The position numbers were made by a program, and so were the translations under genes. A stretch of 64,000 nt of DNA from an uncultured Woeseiaceae bacterium (GTDB lineage: Bacteria > Pseudomonadota > Gammaproteobacteria > Steroidobacterales > Woeseiaceae), in assembly GCA_905480215.1 (NCBI GenBank), contig CAJQPL010000031.1, positions 30,206 through 94,205 on the forward strand, given 5' to 3'. Positions within the stretch are counted from its first letter, which is position 1, and each line of letters begins with the position of its first letter. This document shows, piece by piece, positions 18,748-26,069 of this stretch. Below the pieces are notes generated by a model. It made no database searches and was not told the DNA's origin. It was given only the letters and a program-made list of their open reading frames with translations.

Positions 18748-19218
18748 CTACGACTCTTCTTCGTTAAAGAAATACATTCCGAGCGTTTCGGCAACGCACG
18801 CGGGCTTGCGCTGACCTTCGACTTCAATTCGGATTTCGGAGGTCAACAGCAGTGCACCTGCGCGCTTACGCGCTTGCAACACCGTCGCGCGAGCTCGAAG
18901 TCGAGAGCCTACTGGTACCGGTGCATAGAATCGCACTTTGTTCAGACCAAAGTTAATCGCCCTGGCGAGGTTTTTGACCTCAACGAATTTGCCCGTTAAC
19001 GCGGGGATCAGAGCCAGGGTCAAATAGCCGTGCGCAATGGTTTTTCCATCGGGCATTTCCTGCGCCGCTCGCTCGGTATCAACGTGAATCCATTGATGAT
19101 CGGTGGTTGCTTCAGCGAACTGATCGATACGGTGTTGGTCAATGACCGCCCAATCCGAAAGGCCGACTTCCTGTCCCTCAAGCGCCTTCGCATCTTCGAT
19201 CGAGTTAATTATTTGCAA
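18748..19218 (-). CDS. MaoC-like hot-dog dehydratase
   Basis: Protein of about 156 residues of the MaoC / R-hydratase family, which hydrates enoyl-CoA. It carries WAVIDQHRIDQFAEATTDHQ with the catalytic Asp, then WIHVD and TIAHGYLTLALIP with the catalytic His. The open frame extends further upstream but overlaps moaE. A TTG at 19218, preceded by AGGGG that overlaps the moaE stop (TAGGGG), gives a start 10 bases after moaE and a normal family length. It is the last gene of the molybdenum-cofactor run, but its role is probably acyl-CoA metabolism, so the link may be only transcriptional. Confidence 0.85.
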   Translation of the reverse strand: MQIINSIEDAKALEGQEVGLSDWAVIDQHRIDQFAEATTDHQWIHVDTERAAQEMPDGKTIAHGYLTLALIPALTGKFVEVKNLARAINFGLNKVRFYAPVPVGSRLRARATVLQARKRAGALLLTSEIRIEVEGQRKPACVAETLGMYFFNEEES

Positions 19219-19228
19219 GCCAATACCC

Positions 19229-19678
19229 CTATGCGCCAGCAGAATGTTGGTGCGCGACGCTCGCGCAACGTTCGCAATTGACCCACCCGGAGTCACCATC
19301 AACATAGTGTTCTTTTTTCCAGATTGGCAGACGTACTTTAATTTCGTCAATGATATATCGGCAAGCTTTGAATGCCTCATCGCGGTGCGCAGATGCGACT
19401 GCCACCCAAACAGCACAATCACCGATCTCCAAAAGGCCGGAGCGGTGCACACAATAAACCTTGAGATGCGGAAATCGCTGTTGCGCCTCTGCCATTACCT
19501 TTTCGCCTTCAGCAATCGCCAACGGCTCGTAGACTTCGTATTCCAGGCGCTTAACCTGCTTGCCCTCGTTCACGTTTCGTACCCAACCTTCGAAAACACA
19601 AAACCCACCCGCGCCCGGATCAAACATCTGCTGACGCAATTCTTCAGGGGCGATGTCTGTTTCTGCTATCGAGAACAT
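19229..19678 (-). CDS. moaE: Molybdopterin synthase catalytic subunit MoaE
   Basis: Large subunit of molybdopterin synthase, 149 residues. Two MoaE with two MoaD convert cyclic pyranopterin monophosphate to molybdopterin. AGGFCVFEGWVRN, the conserved VKRLEYEVYEPLA and the C-terminal PIWKKEHYVDGD motif with its catalytic lysine are present. The ATG at 19678 lies one base after the moaD stop (TGAGATG), so translation is coupled. Earlier in-frame starts would overlap moaD. The gene follows moaD directly and precedes the MaoC-like gene. Confidence 0.94.
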   Translation of the reverse strand: MFSIAETDIAPEELRQQMFDPGAGGFCVFEGWVRNVNEGKQVKRLEYEVYEPLAIAEGEKVMAEAQQRFPHLKVYCVHRSGLLEIGDCAVWVAVASAHRDEAFKACRYIIDEIKVRLPIWKKEHYVDGDSGWVNCERCASVAHQHSAGA

Positions 19679-19679
19679 C

Positions 19680-19922
19680 TCAGCCACCTGCCACAGGAGG
19701 GAAAAGCAGAACGGTGTCACCATCACTTATGCTTGCCGACCAATCGGCCATCACATCGTTAACGGCGACCTTGCAATGACCAATCGGTTCGCTGGATCCG
19801 TGTCGTGATCGAGTCTGCTCAAATACGTCCAGGGCAGTTGCGACATCCATATCCAGCACCTCTTCGCTCACTCCAGCGTTTTCGCGAAACATCGCAAAGT
19901 ATCGAATTGTAATTTTCTTCAT
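19680..19922 (-). CDS. moaD: Molybdopterin synthase sulfur carrier subunit MoaD
   Basis: Ubiquitin-like sulfur carrier of 80 residues whose C-terminal Gly-Gly (LLFPPVAGG) is adenylated and converted to a thiocarboxylate that donates sulfur in molybdopterin synthesis. The start ATGA overlaps the mobA stop by 3 bases, and its stop lies one base before moaE. The MoeB activating enzyme is not in the window. Confidence 0.93.
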   Translation of the reverse strand: MKKITIRYFAMFRENAGVSEEVLDMDVATALDVFEQTRSRHGSSEPIGHCKVAVNDVMADWSASISDGDTVLLFPPVAGG

Positions 19923-20506
19923 TGACTAGCCTGCAACACGCTGCTCTCAAGATCATCCGGCGTGTTGATGTTGTCCAGCGATCCCGGCTCAATTTGTTGT
20001 AGTAAGCGCGTATCCGAGCGAATCAGCATCTTGCGAGGACACACGATACCGTCATCCACAAACTGTTGCACGATAGCCTTGCAGCCAACATGGTACACAG
20101 CGCATAAGGGTTCAGGAAGGCCGTCATAAGTACTCGTATAAGCCGTGAATGGCTGATCGCCGTTACGAGACGCCAGCAAGTGCTCGATTGTCGCCTTCGT
20201 GATATTTGGCAAATCGCAGGCGGTGACCAGCCAATCGACATCGGGATGTTCTTCAAGGGCGGAGAGAATTCCGGCTATGGGTCCAACATTCTCATAGCGG
20301 TCGACGATCTGCTTGAACTGGCTGCGTTCAGCATCATCCGCTTGACCTGCACGAGTGGAGACAAACACTTGCTGCACCGATTGGCCGAGTAAATCGACAA
20401 CGAACGCCAGTTGCGATTGCCCGTTCCTATCCAGCAAGGCCTTATCGCGCCCCATACGCCGGCTTTCGCCACCGGCGAGCACCAAACCAAAGACAGGCCT
20501 AAGCAT
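19919..20506 (-). CDS. mobA: Molybdenum cofactor guanylyltransferase MobA
   Basis: GTP:molybdenum cofactor guanylyltransferase of 195 residues that attaches GMP to Mo-molybdopterin to give the MGD form used by DMSO reductase family enzymes. The nucleotidyltransferase signature LVLAGGESRRMGRDKALL sits near residue 8, and TACDLPNIT follows. I chose the ATG at 20506, which overlaps the moaC stop by 8 bases; longer in-frame starts run inside moaC. Placing mobA between moaC and moaD is less common than the moaABCDE order. Confidence 0.92.
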   Translation of the reverse strand: MLRPVFGLVLAGGESRRMGRDKALLDRNGQSQLAFVVDLLGQSVQQVFVSTRAGQADDAERSQFKQIVDRYENVGPIAGILSALEEHPDVDWLVTACDLPNITKATIEHLLASRNGDQPFTAYTSTYDGLPEPLCAVYHVGCKAIVQQFVDDGIVCPRKMLIRSDTRLLQQIEPGSLDNINTPDDLESSVLQASQ

Positions 20507-21002
20507 CGCGTTCAAAATCCCGCTTGCCACCACTTTTTGAGATGAGTTTCGTTTCACTGATAACAATATCGTGCGACAGCGCTTTCAACATGTCATAGAC
20601 CGTCAATGCGGCAACACTGGCACCGGTCAACGCCTCCATCTCCACGCCTGTCTTGTGCGTCACTTTGCAACAACATTCAATAATTGCGTCGCTACCTTGC
20701 ACCTCGATCTTTATCTTGCAGCTATTCAGTCCCAGCGGATGGCAGAACGGAATCAGCTCGTGAGTTTTCTTTGCCGCCATGACCCCGGCAATAATTGCAG
20801 TCGCAAACACAGGCCCTTTTTTGGTGGATATTTCTTTGTCGGATACCGCTGCCAGGACCTCATCCGGCAGGCGAACGATGGACTGCGCACAAGCCTCACG
20901 GTCGGTAACTGCTTTATCGCTTACATCGACCATGGTTGGTCGGTTATCGCTATCTACGTGACTGAGTTTGCTCAATTCATCCGCCCATTCTGTACATTTC
21001 AA
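20499..21002 (-). CDS. moaC: Cyclic pyranopterin monophosphate synthase MoaC
   Basis: Protein of 167 residues that turns the MoaA product into cyclic pyranopterin monophosphate. The family start MVDVSDKAVTDREA, the pterin-site HELIPFCHPLGL and the C-terminal MEALTGASVAALTVYDMLKA are all seen. The ATG at 21002 has AAGGAA 8 bases upstream and overlaps the end of moaA by 26 bases. Translation coupling along the whole run points to one mRNA. Confidence 0.95.
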   Translation of the reverse strand: MKCTEWADELSKLSHVDSDNRPTMVDVSDKAVTDREACAQSIVRLPDEVLAAVSDKEISTKKGPVFATAIIAGVMAAKKTHELIPFCHPLGLNSCKIKIEVQGSDAIIECCCKVTHKTGVEMEALTGASVAALTVYDMLKALSHDIVISETKLISKSGGKRDFERDA

Positions 21003-22038
21003 CTTTCCTTAAAACATGGTGTTCTGCCAAGTCGGGGCTGCGCAGCTCACTGTATCGGTCGGCTCGCTGCAGCCAGATACTCGACAGAATATCCCTGATT
21101 TCGTCATCCGCCGCACCGTTCCGCAGCGACGCTCTCAAATCTGTTCCCTGATTGGCAAACAAGCAGGTATACAACATGCCGTCCGCAGATAAGCGTGCGC
21201 GACTACAATCGCCGCAAAATGGTTCGGTAACGGACGATATGAAACCAATCTCGCCGCCGCCATCAACATATTCATACCGCCGTGCGACTTCGCCCGCATA
21301 ATTCCTGCCAACAGCGCGCAACTGCCAACGTTCCTGGATTTTCGCCAGCAAGTCTTTAGATGGCACAACTTGATTCATGCGCCAGCCATTGCGATTACCG
21401 ACGTCCATGAATTCGATGAGTCGCACGATCGTGCCGCTGCCATGGAAGTGCTCAAGCAAATCCATGACCGTATGATCATTGACTCCCTTTTGCACAACAA
21501 CATTGATCTTAACCGGACCCAGGCCGGCGTCCTCTGCAGCCTTGATTCCTGTAAGAACTTGTTGCAATTCGCCTCTCCCACCACTCATGGCACGAAAAAC
21601 ATCTGCATCAACGCTATCAAGACTAACTGTCACTCGATGTAGTCCGGCAGCCGCTAACTTTTCAGCCGCAGGTGCCAGCAACATGCCGTTCGTTGTCAAC
21701 GCGAGATCCTCAACGCCGGGCAGGCTCACCAGCCGCCGAATAAGATCGCCAATTTTTTTATCCAGCAAGGGTTCGCCACCGGTCAATCGAATTTTGCTGA
21801 CGCCGAGCTCACTGGCTGCCGCTGCGACGCGCATGATCTCGTCGTAGTTCAGCCGTTGCTGTTTCTTTAGAAATTCGTAGTCCGAATTGTACTTTGCTTC
21901 TGGCATGCAATACGGGCAGCGAAAATTGCACTGATCAAGCACTGAGATGCGCAGATCATGCAGCGGTCGAGATAGCGCATCTACGATAGGCGCAGAGCCA
22001 CCGGCAGACTCACTTTTAGGATTGATTTGGGACGTCAT
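20977..22038 (-). CDS. moaA: GTP 3',8-cyclase MoaA (radical SAM)
   Basis: First enzyme of molybdenum cofactor synthesis, about 353 residues. It rearranges GTP with S-adenosylmethionine. The radical-SAM cluster cysteines are Cys37, Cys41 and Cys44 (DQCNFRCPYCMPE), and the second cluster is in EPFCGDCSRARLSADG and LYTCLF. The C-terminal Gly-Gly needed for activity is present (YRMGG). The start is placed at the ATG at 22038; the frame is open further to 22140 and an ATG at 22053 is possible. Neither has a strong ribosome site. It is the promoter-proximal gene of the moa run and diverges from an acyl-CoA dehydrogenase. Confidence 0.93.
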   Translation of the reverse strand: MTSQINPKSESAGGSAPIVDALSRPLHDLRISVLDQCNFRCPYCMPEAKYNSDYEFLKKQQRLNYDEIMRVAAAASELGVSKIRLTGGEPLLDKKIGDLIRRLVSLPGVEDLALTTNGMLLAPAAEKLAAAGLHRVTVSLDSVDADVFRAMSGGRGELQQVLTGIKAAEDAGLGPVKINVVVQKGVNDHTVMDLLEHFHGSGTIVRLIEFMDVGNRNGWRMNQVVPSKDLLAKIQERWQLRAVGRNYAGEVARRYEYVDGGGEIGFISSVTEPFCGDCSRARLSADGMLYTCLFANQGTDLRASLRNGAADDEIRDILSSIWLQRADRYSELRSPDLAEHHVLRKVEMYRMGG

Positions 22039-22139
22039 GCAGGCATTGTGCATTAAGAGCCGCCATGACCCAATAGATTCAGACCTTAATCGCCGCATTT
22101 GGTAAGCTCTTTCTCCGTAGCCATAGCAGAGAACACTCA

Positions 22140-23342
22140 ATGAATGTCACTTTTTCAAACGAAGAGATCGCTTTTCGCGCAGAGGTGCGAGCATTCTTCG
22201 AAACTGAATTTCCTCAGGACATTCTGGAAAAGCAGAGACTCTCTATAGCGCTAACACGTGAAGACGTCGTGCGCTGGCACAAAGTGGCCTACAAACGCGG
22301 CTGGGGTGCGCCGAATTGGCCGACTGAGCACGGCGGCACAGGCTGGACCTCAGTGCAAAAATACATTTTTGCTGACGAACAAGCACGTGCCTCCGCGCCT
22401 GTATATCTATCCTTCGGCGTCTCCATGGTCGGACCCATCATTTACACCTTCGGCACCGAACAACAGAAACAGCGTTTTCTACCCGACATCCTGGAATTCA
22501 ATACCTGGTGGTGCCAGGGCTACTCGGAGCCCGGCTCCGGCTCCGACCTTGCATCGCTAAGTACCAAGGCGGACCTCAATGGTGATCATTACGTCGTCAA
22601 CGGCACCAAGACCTGGACCACGCTTGCGCAATTTGCCGATTGGATTTTCTGTCTGGTGCGAACAAATAGTGACGTTGCCAGACGCCAGGAAGGCATCAGC
22701 TTCGTTCTGATCGACATGAAGCAGCCCGGTGTAAGCGTCAAACCAATCAAATTGCTGGACGGCGAATGTGAGGTCAATGAGATCCACTTCGACAATGTGA
22801 AGATACCCGTTGAAAATCTCGTCGGCGAGGAAGGCAAAGGCTGGACCTACGGCAAGGTCCTGCTGCAACACGAGCGCACGAACATTGCCGGGGTGGCGAA
22901 TTCGAAGTACCGATTGGAGCGTCTTCGAGCACAAACAAACGAATCAATTCGCGGTGCAACGCCGTTGGCAAATAATTCAGTATTCATGCGCAAGCTCGCT
23001 GCCGCTGAAGTTGAATTGAAAGCGCTTGAGTACACCGAGCTTCGCACGCTGGCTTCGATAAGCTCCGGAAAAGCGCCGGGACCAGAGTCATCAATATTGA
23101 AAGTCGCCGGTACAGAGCTACACCAGCAAATCGACTCACTGTACGTCGAGGCAGCTGGATATTACGCGTTACCTTTCGTGCCCGAGCAATACGATATCGA
23201 CTTCCCTATAGATGAGCGTATCGGCAACGGCACGCAAACTAAGTCCGCGCTTTCGTATTTTAATCACCGCAAAGTTTCTATTTTCGGTGGTTCCAACGAA
23301 ATTCAAAAGAACATTATTGCCAAGCACGTGCTTGGTATATAG
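22140..23342 (+). CDS. Acyl-CoA dehydrogenase (first of an adjacent pair)
   Basis: FAD enzyme of 400 residues that forms a trans-2,3 double bond in an acyl-CoA and passes electrons to ETF. YSEPGSGSDLASL is the flavin-binding motif and IFGGSNEIQKNI the C-terminal one. In the latter the place of the MCAD-type catalytic Glu (YEGT) holds Gly, so if active it must use a base elsewhere, as the isovaleryl/long-chain types do. It is followed 13 bases later by a second, shorter dehydrogenase, which suggests a two-subunit enzyme. The ETF-QO gene at 4.1-5.8 kb would serve it. Confidence 0.92.
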   Translation: MNVTFSNEEIAFRAEVRAFFETEFPQDILEKQRLSIALTREDVVRWHKVAYKRGWGAPNWPTEHGGTGWTSVQKYIFADEQARASAPVYLSFGVSMVGPIIYTFGTEQQKQRFLPDILEFNTWWCQGYSEPGSGSDLASLSTKADLNGDHYVVNGTKTWTTLAQFADWIFCLVRTNSDVARRQEGISFVLIDMKQPGVSVKPIKLLDGECEVNEIHFDNVKIPVENLVGEEGKGWTYGKVLLQHERTNIAGVANSKYRLERLRAQTNESIRGATPLANNSVFMRKLAAAEVELKALEYTELRTLASISSGKAPGPESSILKVAGTELHQQIDSLYVEAAGYYALPFVPEQYDIDFPIDERIGNGTQTKSALSYFNHRKVSIFGGSNEIQKNIIAKHVLGI

Positions 23343-23355
23343 GCGGCGGATAAAA

Positions 23356-24501
23356 ATGGACCTTTCACTCAACGACGTACAAATGATGCTTGCCGACAGC
23401 GTCGACAAATTTATTGGCAACGACTACGACTTCGAGACGCGACAGAAATATGCGGACAGCAAGCAAGGTTACAGCGATGCCGCCTGGCAAACTTTCGCGG
23501 AGCTTGGCTGGACATCCGTCACTCTCAGTGAAGACGACGGCGGTTTCGGTGGCGGCCCGGTTGACCTGACAGTAGTAATGGAGCGCTTTGGCCGCGGACT
23601 GGTCGTGGAGCCTTTTCTCGCGAACGTAGTATTGGCTGGCGGGGTTTTGAAACGTGACGCGAACGCGACGCAGAAATCTGCATGGTTGCTTGCTGCCATA
23701 AGTGGTGAGCTGCAAACCACTCTCGCCTTTACTGAACCATCATCCGGCTACCAGATAAGTGATATCACAACGACTGCCGTCAGTGGCGAAGACGACGACC
23801 AATCGTGGCAGCTCAGCGGCAGCAAAGCCCACGTCATCAACGGTGGCAGCGCCGAACTGATTATCGTCGCTGCAAGGACGTCCGGCGAGCGCAGGGATAA
23901 ACACGGCATTACCCTGTTCGGAATACCTGCCACTGCGCCCGGCATGACAATTCGCAGCTACCCGACGGTCGATGGCTTGCGCGCTGCCGAGATCAGTCTG
24001 GATAACGTAATGGCGAACCACTCCCAGGTTATCGGCAAGATCGACTCAGGCTACGAAACCCTGAATTCAGCCGTTGCGGATGCAACGCTGGCCGTTTGCG
24101 CCGAAGCAATCGGCATCATGACAGTGCTCACCGAAAAGACGATCGAATTCTCGAAAGGACGGGTTCAGTTCGGCGTACCAATTAGTAGCTTCCAGGCACT
24201 GCAACACCGCATGGTCGAAATGTACACAGCCTGTGAGCAAAGTCGTTCGTTGCTAATGTGGGCGGCTATGATGATGCACAAAGGGGGCCCTGCGGCTGAG
24301 CAGGCGATACATTCAATTAAATATCAGGTCGGTATCGCCGGTAAGCGCGTCGGAGAAGAGGCCATACAGATTCATGGCGGCATGGGCGTAACGTGGGAGT
24401 TAGACGTCTCCCACTACTTCAAGCGCCTGACTGCCATCGGCTTAATGTTTGGCAGTGCCGACTGGCATCTGGACCAACTTGCAGCACCCGACGTCGCGTG
24501 A
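23356..24501 (+). CDS. Acyl-CoA dehydrogenase-like partner subunit
   Basis: Protein of 381 residues of the acyl-CoA dehydrogenase superfamily, but with weak motifs. The flavin-binding segment reads FTEPSSGYQ, and the C-terminal region reads HGGMGVTWELDVSHYFKRL followed by LMFGS in place of YEGT, so the usual catalytic Glu is absent there. A GGCGGA ribosome site before the ATG at 23356 sets the start; the open frame upstream overlaps the first dehydrogenase. Such unequal adjacent pairs are known to form heteromers in steroid and related catabolism, which is the likeliest reading here. Confidence 0.88.
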   Translation: MDLSLNDVQMMLADSVDKFIGNDYDFETRQKYADSKQGYSDAAWQTFAELGWTSVTLSEDDGGFGGGPVDLTVVMERFGRGLVVEPFLANVVLAGGVLKRDANATQKSAWLLAAISGELQTTLAFTEPSSGYQISDITTTAVSGEDDDQSWQLSGSKAHVINGGSAELIIVAARTSGERRDKHGITLFGIPATAPGMTIRSYPTVDGLRAAEISLDNVMANHSQVIGKIDSGYETLNSAVADATLAVCAEAIGIMTVLTEKTIEFSKGRVQFGVPISSFQALQHRMVEMYTACEQSRSLLMWAAMMMHKGGPAAEQAIHSIKYQVGIAGKRVGEEAIQIHGGMGVTWELDVSHYFKRLTAIGLMFGSADWHLDQLAAPDVA

Positions 24502-25250
24502 TCCCCAACAGCATCGCAGTCTATTTTGCCGCCAATCAGGAGGTTCTCTGGCTAACTACGCTGCTCGTTGATCTGGGCGGCACCGTTCTGCTGTATAGGC
24601 TTTTTGGCAAAGCAGGACTTCAAGTTGCGATCGCTACGGCTATTATTCTGGCCAATATTCAAGGTCCAAAACTGACTATCATTTTTGGCTTGCAGACCAG
24701 TCTCGGCGTCATCTTTTATTCCACCATATTTTTCGCAACCGATGTATTGAGCGAAAACTACGGACGTGCGGAAGCTAACAAAGCGGTGCGCATGGGTTTT
24801 GCAGTCAGTGTAATTGTGCTACTCATGCTCAGTCTCGCGCTGCTCTACCAACCCAGCGATAAACCGGAAACGGCCGCCTTCGCATCCAGTATTCACAATG
24901 CTTTCGTGACCATTGTGAACTTCACGCCACGATTCGTGTTCGGCTCGCTGCTGGCCTACTACATTAGCCAGAGTTTTGACGTTTGGGCATTTCACAAAAT
25001 CAAGACGATAACGGGAGAGCGCTGGCTGTGGCTACGAAACACCGGGTCGACACTACTCTCTCAGGTGCTGGATACCGCAGTATATTCGCTCGTCGTTTGG
25101 TGGGGTATCGTTGACTTGAGAACAGCAATTGCCCTCGGCGCGGCAAAGTATGTATTCAAGCTGGCGATCGCAATGATTGATACAATTTTTGTTTACTGGG
25201 CTCGGCATACATTTCGCCAGCGACAAGCTATGCAGGCATTACCCGACTAG
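24498..25250 (+). CDS. yhhQ: Queuosine precursor transporter (YhhQ/VUT family)
   Basis: Integral membrane protein of about 250 residues with roughly six hydrophobic helices. The family moves 7-cyano- or 7-aminomethyl-7-deazaguanine into the cell for queuosine in tRNA. Family traits seen are the helix ending in FFATDVLSENYGRAEA and the later FVFGSLLAYYISQSFDVWAF. The GTG at 24498 overlaps the stop of the preceding dehydrogenase as GTGA, so its translation is coupled to that gene; the frame further upstream lies inside it. QueF at 47.1 kb acts on the same metabolite. Confidence 0.88.
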   Translation: MIPNSIAVYFAANQEVLWLTTLLVDLGGTVLLYRLFGKAGLQVAIATAIILANIQGPKLTIIFGLQTSLGVIFYSTIFFATDVLSENYGRAEANKAVRMGFAVSVIVLLMLSLALLYQPSDKPETAAFASSIHNAFVTIVNFTPRFVFGSLLAYYISQSFDVWAFHKIKTITGERWLWLRNTGSTLLSQVLDTAVYSLVVWWGIVDLRTAIALGAAKYVFKLAIAMIDTIFVYWARHTFRQRQAMQALPD

Positions 25251-25264
25251 AAGGTGACACAATT

Positions 25265-26068
25265 ATGAAATGCTCAGGTGTCATAACAATGACAACAGAT
25301 TTTGGTCATAAGGGACCATTTACGGCTGTTATGCGCGGCGTCATTCTTAGTCGGAATCCTGACGCGAAAATCATCGACCTCGCGCACGATATTCCACCAC
25401 AGTGGCCACCCGAGGCAGGATTCTGGATTCGTCGGGCGTATTCATATTTTCCCGCAGGGTCGATTCACCTCGGGATCGTTGATCCCGGTGTCGGCACGGA
25501 ACGCGACATTCTGCTTGCCGAAAGTGACGGGCACGTATTCATCGCACCGGACAACGGTCTTCTGGCATCGTTGCTTGATCACGCCGACGATGCGAACGTG
25601 TGGCGACTCGAGATGGATCGCCTCTCTAGCCTCAGCCTTCCACCACCCAGCGCGACGTTTCATGGCAGAGATATATTTGCGCCAGTCGCCGCTGAACTAG
25701 CCGCTGGCCGGCTATCCCTGAGCGCTATAGGCAAGCCCGTTAATGAGTGGACTCCGGCATGGCTGGATGAGCCCGATGAGCGCGCTAATAAAGTGACCGG
25801 ATCGATCGTTACCATAGACGCATTTGGCAATCTCATTAGCAATATTGACGCATCGATGATCGAGGACTTTCGCCAGCCTATCGCCAATATCGCGGGACAT
25901 GCCATCGAGATGCTGACAACCTATGGTCGCGCCAAGCCTGGCAGTTTACTAGCGCTCATCAATTCTTTTGGCGTTATTGAAATTGCCAAAGCTGAAGGAA
26001 GCGCGGCCGACGGATTAGGATCCGAACGTGGCGCGCCGCTGATTATTAGCGACGGAGCAAGCGCCTGA
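25265..26068 (+). CDS. S-adenosylmethionine hydrolase (DUF62 family)
   Basis: Enzyme of 267 residues of the DUF62 group, which hydrolyses S-adenosylmethionine to adenosine and methionine and is related to fluorinase and chlorinase. Landmarks are MTTDFGHKGPF at about residue 9 with the catalytic-site Asp, the VDPGVGTERD loop, FIAPDNGLLASLL and HGRDIFAPVAAELA. An AAGGTG ribosome site precedes the ATG, 14 bases after the transporter. A halogenase role cannot be excluded from motifs alone, but the hydrolase is the common form. The physiological role is unclear. Confidence 0.85.
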   Translation: MKCSGVITMTTDFGHKGPFTAVMRGVILSRNPDAKIIDLAHDIPPQWPPEAGFWIRRAYSYFPAGSIHLGIVDPGVGTERDILLAESDGHVFIAPDNGLLASLLDHADDANVWRLEMDRLSSLSLPPPSATFHGRDIFAPVAAELAAGRLSLSAIGKPVNEWTPAWLDEPDERANKVTGSIVTIDAFGNLISNIDASMIEDFRQPIANIAGHAIEMLTTYGRAKPGSLLALINSFGVIEIAKAEGSAADGLGSERGAPLIISDGASA

Positions 26069-26069
26069 T

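Noticed and set aside
19142-19762. Plus-strand frame of 206 residues opposite moaE and moaD
   Set aside because: It lies wholly over well-supported moa genes on the other strand and resembles no family.
20571-21098. Plus-strand frame of 175 residues opposite moaC
   Set aside because: Overlaps moaC, which has clear motifs; its composition looks non-coding.
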